Shown piece by piece: positions 1 through 6,728 of a stretch of DNA of 7,763 nucleotides; the stretch's first letter is position 1; each line of letters opens with the position of its first letter. The translations under genes were made by a program, and so were the position numbers. The DNA is from Terrimesophilobacter sp036833635. Its GTDB lineage: Bacteria; Actinomycetota; Actinomycetes; Actinomycetales; Microbacteriaceae. The notes under the pieces were generated by a model. It did no database searches and was not told the DNA's origin. It worked only from the letters and a program-made list of their open reading frames with translations. The stretch is from contig DAITPJ010000084.1 of assembly GCA_036833635.1 (NCBI GenBank), forward strand, positions 1 to 7,763, read 5' to 3'.

Positions 1-21
1 GCCGCATTCAGGCGCCGCACG

Positions 22-27
22 TACACT
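22..27 (+). promoter_or_regulatory. Probable -10 box of a leaderless promoter (TACACT)
   Basis: TACACT fits the actinobacterial TAnnnT -10 pattern and ends 7 nt before the ATG at 35. That would put the transcription start at or next to the A of the start codon. The -35 region would fall at the window edge (about 1-5), and nothing there resembles TTGACA. A GGGGA at 28-32 lies too close to the ATG to be a good ribosome binding site, which favours a leaderless transcript. This is an inference from spacing and hexamer only. Confidence 0.4.
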
Positions 28-34
28 GGGGAAA

Positions 35-925
35 ATGATCCGGGTCGGAATGAGCACTTCGGCGGTATATCCGCTGTCTACCGAGAACGCCTTTCGTCTC
101 GCCAGGATGGCCGGTTTCGACGGTGTCGAGGTCATGGTCACGAAGGATGAGATCACCCAGGATGCCCGGGCTCTTCTCGAGCTCTCCGACCGGTACGAGC
201 TGCCGATTCTCTCGATCCATGCACCCGTGCTTCTGCTGACGCACTTCGTCTGGGGGCGCGATCCGCAGGTCAAACTCGAACGCTCCGCCGAACTCGCCCG
301 CTCGGTCGGCGCCTCGACGGTCGTCGTGCATCCACCGTTCCGCTGGCAGGCGCAGTATGCGCGGGATTTCCTGCGCATCGTGCGCGAGACGGCCACGACT
401 TACGGCGTCGAGATCGCGGTCGAGAACATGTTCCCCTGGAAGGTCGGCGGCAGGAACCTCAAGGCCTATGCGCCCGGTTCCGATCCGACGGGCATGGACT
501 GCGATGCGATGACGCTCGACTTCTCGCACGCGTCGCTTTCCGGTCGCGACTCGCTCGAACTGGCGATGGCCATGGGGACGCGGCTGCGGCACGTGCACCT
601 GTGCGATGGGTCGGGCTCGATGGACGATGGGCGCATCTTCGACGAGCACCTGCTGCCGGGGCGCGGGGGCGAGCCAGTCGCCGAGGTGCTCGAGTATCTT
701 GTGGGCCAGGGCTGGGACGGGTCGGTCGTCGCCGAGGTCAACACGCGCAAAGCGCGCGACGAGGATGCTCGGCTCGAGCTCCTGAAGGAGACTCTCGCGT
801 TCGCGCAGGGTCATCTGGGTACTGCGCGCCGCGGGTCTTTCTGGCACCCGCATCCGGTGGATGTCGTCGGCGCGTTGCGGCGTGCGGGGCGTCGTGCGCT
901 CTCCGCCATGCGGTCAACGGGCTGA
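35..925 (+). CDS. Sugar phosphate isomerase/epimerase family protein (AP endonuclease 2-like TIM barrel)
   Basis: This 296-residue protein is probably a cytoplasmic, metal-dependent isomerase or epimerase of the xylose isomerase-like TIM-barrel superfamily (AP_endonuc_2 fold; relatives include IolE, IolI and endonuclease IV). The expected metal and acid-base positions are visible in barrel order: E32 (GVEVM), H62 (SIHAP), H99 (VVHPPF), E130 (AVENMFP), D162 and H165 (LDFSHAS), H188 (HVHLCD), H205 (EHLLPGRG) and E234 (VVAEVN). The length is normal for the family. After the barrel, residues 262-296 form a basic tail with an aromatic-His cluster (SFWHPHP) that looks like an accessory extension. 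The ATG at 35 is chosen because a -10-like box sits 7 nt upstream; an in-frame ATG at 50 would cut into the first beta strand. The gene is monocistronic here and converges on the YhgE gene. The substrate is not predictable, and a DNA-repair role is less likely because the wording of the motifs is closer to the sugar isomerase branch. Confidence 0.85.
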   Translation: MIRVGMSTSAVYPLSTENAFRLARMAGFDGVEVMVTKDEITQDARALLELSDRYELPILSIHAPVLLLTHFVWGRDPQVKLERSAELARSVGASTVVVHPPFRWQAQYARDFLRIVRETATTYGVEIAVENMFPWKVGGRNLKAYAPGSDPTGMDCDAMTLDFSHASLSGRDSLELAMAMGTRLRHVHLCDGSGSMDDGRIFDEHLLPGRGGEPVAEVLEYLVGQGWDGSVVAEVNTRKARDEDARLELLKETLAFAQGHLGTARRGSFWHPHPVDVVGALRRAGRRALSAMRSTG

Positions 926-932
926 CTGCGGC

Positions 933-949
933 GCAAGTCGCGGGACTGC
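933..949 (+). terminator. Weak hairpin after the isomerase gene
   Basis: The sequence GCA(A)GTC-GCGG-GACTGC folds into a 6-bp stem with one bulged A and a 4-nt loop, starting 7 nt after the TGA at 923-925. No T-run follows, so it is at best a non-canonical actinobacterial terminator. It lies in the 88-bp gap between converging genes, where a terminator is expected. Confidence 0.25.
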
Positions 950-980
950 TCCCATCGAGGCTCGCTGCGCTCGCACCTCA

Positions 981-998
981 GGGAACGGTCACGGTCCC
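981..998 (-). terminator. Weak hairpin after the YhgE gene
   Basis: On either strand GGGA/TCCC pairs, with an inner CG/CG pair across an A·G mismatch and a 4-nt loop. It begins 15 bp beyond the YhgE stop codon (1014-1016) and is the only candidate stop signal for the operon in the convergent gap. There is no U-tract, so the call rests mainly on position. Confidence 0.2.
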
Positions 999-1013
999 CC
1001 TCCCCACACCAAC

Positions 1014-2882
1014 TCAGCCCATAGTCGCAGGCAAGAGCCCGAGCGCTCTGGCCCCTCGCATCCGGCGCATGACGGGCAGCGCGAGGAGCGCACTGCCCAG
1101 CCCGAACAGGGCGAGAACCGCGACGGCACCGAGAACCTGCTGACCGGCTCCTCCCGCGACGATGCCCTGCATGCCGGACACCCCGTGACTGAGCGGCAGG
1201 AGCGGGCTCACCCACTGGAACGGGGTTGCGAGCACCTGCACGGGATAGAGGCCACCGGTCGCCGTCACCTGGATCGCGAGAACGAACAGGGACACGACGA
1301 GCCCGCCGCGGCCGAGACCGAGTGTGAGCAGGTAATGGAATGCCGTGAAGGCGAGGGCCATGAGTAGCGAGAACCCCAGGTTGGCGGGCAGTGCGGCCCA
1401 GGAAACACCGACGACGGTGTGCAGGAGACCGACAAGCAGCACGGCCTGGACCATCGTCACCGCTGACGCGCGTGCGAGCGTGCCGAGCACGAGTCGCCCG
1501 CTCGCCGCAGTCGAACCGAGCTCACGGCGATTCACCGGTCGCACCACGAGGAAGACTGCGAGCGCGCCGACCCACAGGCCGAGCGGCACGAAGAATGTGG
1601 CGACAGACTGGCCGACGCCCGCGAGCTCATTGTCGCGCACGACCGTGACCGCGACCGGGTCGGCCGCGACGTCGGCAGCCGCAGCCGCATCCTCTGGAGG
1701 GCTCCCGCCCGCTGGAACCCGCTTCGCGCCGTCAGCGAGGCCGTCGGCGAGTCGGGTCGAACCGACCGCGAGCTCACCTGCGCCGGCTGCCGAGGTCGAC
1801 GCTCCGCCCGCCAGTCCCGCGAGTCCGTCGACGAGTGAGTCGGCGCCGGAGCGAAGGGCGGCGGATCCCGCTACTACCCGCTTCGCACCGGATGCGCTTT
1901 GCACGATCCCCGATCGCATGCCGCCCAGCGTGTCGCCGACCGTCGTTGCCAGCGTCGACCCTCCGGATGCTGCCCCCACCAGCTGCGCACTCAGTGCGGC
2001 CACTTTCGCGAGCGCGACCGGGTCTTCCGGATCTGCCTGCAGTTCGGCGTTCGCCACTGCGAGAGCCGTTGCGATGGAGGAGATCCCTCCCGTGAAGTCG
2101 GAGACCGCATCGCCGACCCCGCCAATTCCGGCGGTCTGCGTCTCGAGAGCCGTGAGCCCCGCGCTCAGCGAGTCGACCCCGACCGAGTAGTCGCGTATTC
2201 CCCCGGCGAGACCCGCCGCGCCGGAGTGCACAGAGGAAACGCCTGCCGCCAAGGTCGTCAGGCCGTGGCTCAGGGTACCTGCACCGGCCGAGAGCGACTC
2301 CGCGCCGCTCGCGGCGTCCCCGAGAGAAGCGCCCAGTTCGCCGAGCCCCGACCGGATGCCGGCGATGTACTGCGCCGTGACCGTCCGGCCGAAGGCGTCA
2401 CCCATCGACTCCCCGACCATCGACGCGAGGGTTCCGCCGAGGTAACTGTGGGCGTCGTCCGTCGTGATCGTGAGGCCCGCGCGGACGGGGTCGCCTGAAC
2501 CCAGCGAGAGGATCGAGCGGGAAAAGTCGGCCGGGACCGTGAGGATCGCCGACACGTCACCCGCGGCCAGGGCGGCTTTCGCCTGGTCATCGTTGGTCAC
2601 GACCCAGTCGTACCCGCCCGAACCGCTCGTGAGCTCTGTCACCAGCTGGCGGCCGGCGAAGACGGGGGTCTTCGTGCCGTCCGCATCCGTCGTGTACATG
2701 AGGGTGTCGTTGTTCACCACCGCAGCGGGAACCCGCTCGAGCGACGTGTCGGACTGCGAGAGCGCTCCGATCGAGAGCCCGGCGAAGGCGAGGGGCACGA
2801 GCACCACGGCCGCCAGGCCGGTCCAGGCCACCCAGGAACGCTTCCGTCGCCTGGTGGCCAGGAGAGTGCCGAGGAGGTTCAT
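1014..2882 (-). CDS. YhgE/Pip family membrane protein
   Basis: This 622-residue protein belongs to the YhgE/Pip family (phage infection protein-like; the fold is also related to type VII secretion EsaA). Positive residues at 11-15 precede one N-terminal membrane helix (about 19-40). A long extracytoplasmic region follows (about 41-425), then a C-terminal ABC-2-like membrane block with helices near 426-447, 466-488, 500-522, 526-546 and 583-605. The N-terminal wording PAAVVNND (52-59) is characteristic of the family. The ectodomain has two Gly/Ala/Ser/Leu-rich helical blocks of GAxxLxxG type (about 186-250 and 330-392). The ATG at 2882 is chosen because it overlaps the upstream gene's TGA as ATGA, has GAAAGG (2892-2897) upstream, and gives a normal family N-terminus. 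The open frame continues to 3401, but that extension reads antisense-like low-quality sequence inside the MMPL gene. Coupled translation with the MMPL gene suggests joint function. Known relatives act in envelope export or as phage receptors; the substrate here is unknown. Confidence 0.88.
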   Translation of the reverse strand: MNLLGTLLATRRRKRSWVAWTGLAAVVLVPLAFAGLSIGALSQSDTSLERVPAAVVNNDTLMYTTDADGTKTPVFAGRQLVTELTSGSGGYDWVVTNDDQAKAALAAGDVSAILTVPADFSRSILSLGSGDPVRAGLTITTDDAHSYLGGTLASMVGESMGDAFGRTVTAQYIAGIRSGLGELGASLGDAASGAESLSAGAGTLSHGLTTLAAGVSSVHSGAAGLAGGIRDYSVGVDSLSAGLTALETQTAGIGGVGDAVSDFTGGISSIATALAVANAELQADPEDPVALAKVAALSAQLVGAASGGSTLATTVGDTLGGMRSGIVQSASGAKRVVAGSAALRSGADSLVDGLAGLAGGASTSAAGAGELAVGSTRLADGLADGAKRVPAGGSPPEDAAAAADVAADPVAVTVVRDNELAGVGQSVATFFVPLGLWVGALAVFLVVRPVNRRELGSTAASGRLVLGTLARASAVTMVQAVLLVGLLHTVVGVSWAALPANLGFSLLMALAFTAFHYLLTLGLGRGGLVVSLFVLAIQVTATGGLYPVQVLATPFQWVSPLLPLSHGVSGMQGIVAGGAGQQVLGAVAVLALFGLGSALLALPVMRRMRGARALGLLPATMG

Positions 2883-5800
2883 GAGCCGTTGCCTTTCGGT
2901 TCCTGCTCGAATCGAGCAGTCGATCGTGATGGATGCCGTGCGGCCTTCTGGTCCGCCCGTCGTTCCCGCGAGCCGGCCGGCTTTCGGGGAAGGGTGTGCA
3001 ACGTCGGGCGAGACCGGGCGAGCTCGAGCACGACGGTGTCGCGGCCAGGCCGGCTCATGGCCGGGAGTGGCGTTTCGGAGCTGACGACGATCGTGGTGCC
3101 GACCGGCGTCATCGCCACGACGGCGTCGAGGAAGGCCTCGGCATTCCCCGACTCGACGAGCTCGTCGGGCGACTCCAGCACGACGACCGCCGGGGCCTCG
3201 GCCAGAGCGACACTCGCCAGCGCAATGGCGCGTGGGAGAGTCGGGAGGCCACGGAGGCCCGTATCCGGGTCGATCATCCCGTGCGTCGTATCGGGGGCCC
3301 GCGAGCCCTCCGTCGGTCGGCCATCGATGCGGCCCACGGTTGCCTGCGCACGCGCGATCCAGTTGTTCGCGGCACGGCGGGTGCCCGCGATCCGATACCA
3401 CGGGAGCGTCAGGCGCAGCCGCTCATGAAGCAGCCCACGCCAGGTCGGGTCGCGGTCGGCACGTGAAGCACCCCCGACATCGATCATCGCTACTGTGCGG
3501 GCGACCCGGTCGCCCTCCGACGGCAGCGGATGTCGCCCGACGTGAAGGCGGCCGCTCACGGGTGCAAGGCGCCCGGCGAGGGTCGCTGCCAGAATGCGCC
3601 GTTCGGCCGCCGGGCCGCTGAGGAGGAGCACAGCCCCTTCCGGCACGGTAAAGTCGACCGGCCCTATCCGCGCGTTGTCACCGAGCACCAGATGCTCGGC
3701 CGTGATCGCCCTCCCCCGCTGCTGGCAGGCCCAGGCGACGGAGTCGATGTGGTCCCGCAGGCTCTCCCCCTCGATGTCGACGTTCGGGAGGATCCTGCCG
3801 AGCCACGCCGGCATCCACCATGCCGCCCTGCCCATGAGCGCCATGAGCGCGGGGCCAAGGGTCATCCTCACTAGGAACGCGTCGAAGGCGATCCCGACGG
3901 CGAGTCCGAGAGCGATGGGTTTGATCATCCCCGAGCCCTCGGGCACGAAGGCGAAGAAGACGAAGAACATGATGAGGGCCGCCGCGGTCACGACCCGCGC
4001 ACCGCCGGCGAACCCGCGCGAGATCGCCGACCTCGCGTCGCTGCCTCCTCGAAGCTCCCCGTGCACGAACTCCTCGCGCATCCCTGAGACGAGGAACACC
4101 TCGTAATCCATCGCGAGCCCGAACAGCACGGCCATGAGGATGATCGGCATGAAGCTGAGGATCGGCCCCGCCCGCTCGAGCTGGACGAGTTCGCCGAGCC
4201 AGCCCCACTGGAACACGGCGACCGTGACTCCGAAGGCCGCGACCACGGAAAGCAGGAAGCCGAGTGCCGCCTTGACGGGGACGAGCACGGAACGGAACAC
4301 CATCATGAGCAGGATGATCGAGAGCCCGACGACGACGAGGCCGAACGGCACGAGCGCGTCGCTCAGTCGGCTCGAGATGTCGATGCCGACCGCCGTGGTC
4401 CCGGTCACCCATACGGGAGTCCCGAGCTCGGATTCGAGCGACGGCGCGAGCTCGCGGATGGCGTGGACGAGCGCTTTCGTCTGTTCCGCCTCGGGGGCGC
4501 TCGACGGCACGACCTGGATGATCGCCGTGTCGAGACCCGCATCCGGGAGTCCCTGGCTCACCCACTCGACGCCGTCGAGGTCGCGGAGGCGCTCGCCGAC
4601 ACGATCGAGGTCCTCGAGGATGTCGGTCGTCTGGGTGATGTCGACGGCGACGATGAGCGGGCCGTTGTAGCCGGCGCCGAACCCCTCGGTGACGAGGTCG
4701 TACGCCTGTCGCTGGGTGGACGCCGCGGGCTCCGAACCGCCGTCGGGCAGGCTCAGCCGGAGGTCGAACGCTGGGATCGCGAGCGTGCCGAGCACCCCGA
4801 CGACGGCGATCGAGGCGATGATCGGATGCCGCAGCACGGCGGTCACCCACCTCAGCCCCGCGGCCGGCTTGCCGCCCGTCGCGTACGCGGTCGCGCGCTT
4901 CGCCTCGCGCGAACCGGCTCGCGGCCTCAGCCGCTCGCCCGCGAGCCCGAGGAGCGCGGGGAGGAGCGTCGTCGCGACGCCCATCGCGATGAGCACGGCG
5001 AAGGCCGCGCCGATCCCCATGACGCTCAGGAACGGGATGCCGACGACGAGCAGGCCGAGCAGGGCGATGATGACCGTCACACCCGCGAAGACGACGGCGC
5101 TGCCGGCGGTGCCGACGGCTTTCGCCGCCGATTCCTCGATGGCCTCGCCGCCGGCGAGCTGCCGGCGATGCCGGGACAGGATGAAGAGTGTGTAGTCGAT
5201 GCCGACGGCGAGCCCGATCATGAGTGCGAGGAGCGGCGCGGAACTCGAGATCGTCGTGAACGCGGATGCCGTTGTGATCCCGCCGATGACGATCCCGACG
5301 CCGATGAGGGCGCTCAGGAGCGGCATCCCCGCGGCGAGGAGCGATCCGAAGGTCACGATCAGGACGATCCCTGCGAAGACGACGCCGAAGACCTCGGTGA
5401 CCGTGATTCCGAACGTGGTCTCCTGGAACACCTGGCCGCCGAACTCGACGCGCAGCCCGGCATCCTCGGCGGCCGCTGCCGTCGCCGTGAGTTCGGCGAG
5501 CGTGGTATCGCTCACCGTCGCGGCCGAGCCGTCGAACTGGATGCGCGTGATCGCCATCGACCCGTCGTCGCTCAGCTGCTTCCCCGCGTATTCGTCGAAG
5601 GGGGTCGTGACCGAGCTGATCCCGTCGATCCTCGCGATCGCCGTCGCCATCCGCTCGATCGCGGCCTGGAATGCCGGGTCGCTCGCGGAGGAGCCCTCCG
5701 GCGCGACGTAGACGGCCTCGGCGTTCGCGCCGGCGACTTCGGGAAACGCCGCCTCGCGATGGTCCAGCGCTTCCTGCGACTCCGTTGCTGGGATAACGCA

Positions 5801-5932
5801 CGACTCCTGCGACTGGCCGCGGTGATCAATCCCTCCGCCGAGGAGGGCGGCGAGCAGGATGAACCAGACGCCGATCACCCGCCAGGGCCGTCGGAATGAG
5901 AACCGGCCGAGCCGGTAGAGCAGAGTTGCCAC
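2879..5932 (-). CDS. MMPL family RND-type transporter with a C-terminal degenerate ABC ATPase-like domain
   Basis: This 1017-residue protein is an inner-membrane exporter of the MMPL/RND superfamily, whose members use the proton gradient to export lipids or hydrophobic compounds. Residues 1-720 are a full transporter: TM1 (about 17-33), outer loop (36-175), TM2-TM7 (about 180-388), second outer loop (392-522) and TM8-TM12 (about 527-692). Both proton-relay pairs are present, D246-Y247 (GLAVGIDY) and D609-Y610 (FGLAMDY). The usual MMPL ending comes at 706-723 (WWMPAWLGRILPNVDIEG). Residues about 743-970 then resemble an ABC nucleotide-binding domain with its key residues replaced, and residues 971-1017 form a basic, polar tail. 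Most stand-alone actinobacterial MMPL proteins of this type end near 700-750 residues. Translation starts at GTG with AGGAG (5940-5944) 7 nt upstream, inside the end of the TetR gene. The stop overlaps the YhgE start by 4 bp. The gene is presumably controlled by the upstream TetR protein. MMPL identity is firm, the pseudo-NBD is probable, and the substrate is unknown. Confidence 0.9.
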   Translation of the reverse strand: MATLLYRLGRFSFRRPWRVIGVWFILLAALLGGGIDHRGQSQESCVIPATESQEALDHREAAFPEVAGANAEAVYVAPEGSSASDPAFQAAIERMATAIARIDGISSVTTPFDEYAGKQLSDDGSMAITRIQFDGSAATVSDTTLAELTATAAAAEDAGLRVEFGGQVFQETTFGITVTEVFGVVFAGIVLIVTFGSLLAAGMPLLSALIGVGIVIGGITTASAFTTISSSAPLLALMIGLAVGIDYTLFILSRHRRQLAGGEAIEESAAKAVGTAGSAVVFAGVTVIIALLGLLVVGIPFLSVMGIGAAFAVLIAMGVATTLLPALLGLAGERLRPRAGSREAKRATAYATGGKPAAGLRWVTAVLRHPIIASIAVVGVLGTLAIPAFDLRLSLPDGGSEPAASTQRQAYDLVTEGFGAGYNGPLIVAVDITQTTDILEDLDRVGERLRDLDGVEWVSQGLPDAGLDTAIIQVVPSSAPEAEQTKALVHAIRELAPSLESELGTPVWVTGTTAVGIDISSRLSDALVPFGLVVVGLSIILLMMVFRSVLVPVKAALGFLLSVVAAFGVTVAVFQWGWLGELVQLERAGPILSFMPIILMAVLFGLAMDYEVFLVSGMREEFVHGELRGGSDARSAISRGFAGGARVVTAAALIMFFVFFAFVPEGSGMIKPIALGLAVGIAFDAFLVRMTLGPALMALMGRAAWWMPAWLGRILPNVDIEGESLRDHIDSVAWACQQRGRAITAEHLVLGDNARIGPVDFTVPEGAVLLLSGPAAERRILAATLAGRLAPVSGRLHVGRHPLPSEGDRVARTVAMIDVGGASRADRDPTWRGLLHERLRLTLPWYRIAGTRRAANNWIARAQATVGRIDGRPTEGSRAPDTTHGMIDPDTGLRGLPTLPRAIALASVALAEAPAVVVLESPDELVESGNAEAFLDAVVAMTPVGTTIVVSSETPLPAMSRPGRDTVVLELARSRPTLHTLPRKPAGSRERRADQKAARHPSRSTARFEQEPKGNGS
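3023..3706 (-). other. Degenerate ABC nucleotide-binding-like domain within the MMPL protein (residues 743-970)
   Basis: The order and spacing follow an ABC ATPase. A strand like those before Walker A (residues 761-771) leads into GPAAERRI (773-780), where GPxGxGK[S/T] is expected; the Gly, Lys and Ser/Thr are now R778, R779 and I780. The next segment, LAATLAGRLAPVSGRLHVG (781-799), matches the usual post-Walker A wording. About 113 residues on, LRGLP (893-897) stands where LSGGQ is expected, followed by the usual helix RAIALASVALAEAPA (901-915). Walker B reads VVVLESP (916-922), with Asp replaced by E920 and the catalytic Glu by S921. The switch-His position reads VVSSET (949-954), without His. 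ATP hydrolysis looks impossible, so a structural or regulatory role is inferred. Confidence 0.65.
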
Positions 5933-5936
5933 GAAG

Positions 5937-6506
5937 TTACTCCTGGTGGGCCGGGATGGGAACGGGGGCGAGAAGTTCGCTGAGGATCGTCACGAGTGCG
6001 GTTCTCGTCTCCTCCTCCGGGTCGGAGTCGAAGCCCATGGCGTGTTGCGCGACGAGCATGTAGGCGGCGCCTCCGAGGGCGATGCCGAATCGCATCCGGT
6101 GCTCGGTGGTCGGGGCGGCCGAGGCGAAGAACTCGGCGAGGCGCCGAACGAGCTCGTTGGCGCGGTCGACCACGGGAACGTCGACGAGGGAGGGGCCTTG
6201 GTTGATGAAGAGGTGGACCTCGAGCCGGTGCGCGAGGAGGAAGTCGACGAACTCAACGATGAACTCCTCGCGGCTGGCTTTCGTCACGGGCCGGGTCGCG
6301 AGGGTCTCGAGGATCCGGGTCATCTGCCCGATCGCCGGCGCCACCGCTGCTTCCAGCAGGGCATCCTTCGAGGCGTAGTGGTAGAGGACGCTCGATTTGG
6401 AGAGACCGGCGAGGTCGGCGATGCGGTGAAGGGAGGTTCCGGTGAACCCCGCCGTCGCGAACTCGGCGAGCGCGATGGTTCGCAGGTCTTCGGCACTCGT
6501 GGACAT
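5937..6506 (-). CDS. TetR family transcriptional regulator
   Basis: This 189-residue protein has the standard TetR architecture and length: an N-terminal DNA-binding domain and an all-helical ligand-binding domain. The helix-turn-helix spans about residues 24-46 (TSLHRIADLAGLSKSSVLYHY), with the family's diagnostic LSKSSVLYHYASKDAL wording. The C-terminal part (about 50-185) is diverse and presumably binds an inducer that cannot be predicted. The ATG at 6506 is preferred because TACCGT, a TAnnnT -10 box, lies exactly 7 nt upstream, giving a leaderless start. An in-frame GTG at 6515 would add three residues but has no ribosome binding site. The gene is first in the operon, 4 bp ahead of the MMPL GTG. 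The palindromes just upstream indicate autorepression and control of the exporter genes. Confidence 0.9.
   Translation of the reverse strand: MSTSAEDLRTIALAEFATAGFTGTSLHRIADLAGLSKSSVLYHYASKDALLEAAVAPAIGQMTRILETLATRPVTKASREEFIVEFVDFLLAHRLEVHLFINQGPSLVDVPVVDRANELVRRLAEFFASAAPTTEHRMRFGIALGGAAYMLVAQHAMGFDSDPEEETRTALVTILSELLAPVPIPAHQE
5940..5944 (-). promoter_or_regulatory. Ribosome binding site of the MMPL gene (AGGAG)
   Basis: AGGAG on the minus strand ends 7 nt before the GTG start at 5932. It lies within the last codons and stop of the TetR gene (TAA at 5937-5939). This fixes the GTG start and shows that translation of the two genes is closely spaced. Confidence 0.7.
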
Positions 6507-6513
6507 GCCTTCC

Positions 6514-6519
6514 ACGGTA
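6514..6519 (-). promoter_or_regulatory. Probable -10 box of the operon promoter (TACCGT)
   Basis: TACCGT fits TAnnnT and ends 7 nt before the ATG at 6506, the same geometry as the box ahead of the isomerase gene. The 17 bp upstream are almost exactly the first palindrome, so that operator would fill the -10/-35 spacer. The -35 position (CAGGGT at 6537-6542) is a poor match. The call rests on spacing and architecture. Confidence 0.4.
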
Positions 6520-6537
6520 TCTGACCGATCGGTCAGA
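6520..6537. promoter_or_regulatory. Probable TetR operator O1 (18-bp perfect palindrome)
   Basis: TCTGACCGATCGGTCAGA is perfectly self-complementary over 18 bp, centred between 6528 and 6529. It touches the proposed -10 box and lies 13 bp before the TetR ATG. Size, symmetry and place are those of a TetR-family autoregulatory operator. A bound dimer would block RNA polymerase. Confidence 0.75.
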
Positions 6538-6539
6538 CC

Positions 6540-6555
6540 CTGTCCGATCGGTCAG
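6540..6555. promoter_or_regulatory. Probable TetR operator O2 (near-copy of O1)
   Basis: CTGTCCGATCGGTCAG differs from the O1 core by one base (T for A at 6543), which breaks one symmetric pair. Its centre is 19 bp from that of O1, a little under two helical turns, so two dimers could sit on nearly the same face. It overlaps the proposed -35 region. Confidence 0.6.
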
Positions 6556-6614
6556 TTTGGCAGTGGACTCCCAGCTAGAGCCAGCCTGCCGACCGGCGGC
6601 GTCCGGGCCGGCGC

Positions 6615-6723
6615 CTCCCGCGCGGCTGACCCGATCGACTCGCGCGCTGACCCGATCGACTCGCGCGCTGACCCGATCGGCTCGCCCCTCTGCCTCGGTC
6701 GACTCTCTCCGCCTGCCCCGATC
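6615..6723 (-). repeat. Degenerate 21-23-bp tandem array between the HNH and TetR genes
   Basis: Read on the minus strand, five successive units begin at 6723, 6700, 6678, 6657 and 6636 (periods 23, 22, 21, 21). The three leftward units share the core GATCGGGTCAG. The two starting at 6678 and 6657 are identical over all 21 bp. The two rightmost units are diverged (GATCGGGGCAG and GACCGAGGCAG). The core resembles the operator half GATCGGTCAG with one extra G. The array fills most of the gap between the HNH stop (6729) and O2. No gene is supported in it. A possible 6-bp stem (6598-6603 with 6610-6615) next to it could end HNH transcription but lacks a U-tract. Confidence 0.6.
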
Positions 6724-6728
6724 GACCC

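Noticed and set aside
926..1013. Small gene or RNA in the convergent gap
   Set aside because: Only two weak hairpins are visible; no start with a ribosome binding site and no recognisable RNA fold.
2883..3401. Upstream extension of the YhgE frame by 173 residues
   Set aside because: It lies inside the MMPL coding region in another frame, has Arg/Gly/Pro-rich nonsense composition, and the ATG at 2882 has a coupled start and a family-like N-terminus.
3023..3706. A functional ABC ATPase
   Set aside because: The Walker A Lys, Walker B Asp, catalytic Glu, signature Ser-Gly-Gly and switch His are all absent, so only a degenerate domain is claimed.
4463..5899. Long plus-strand open frame (478 codons) opposite the MMPL gene, and similar ones opposite other genes
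   Set aside because: The product is an Asp/Arg/Glu-rich low-complexity string typical of antisense frames in GC-rich genes, while the minus-strand MMPL has recognisable motifs throughout.
6626..6688. Possible CRISPR array
   Set aside because: The units are directly adjacent with no unique spacers, and 21 bp is too short; no cas gene is present.
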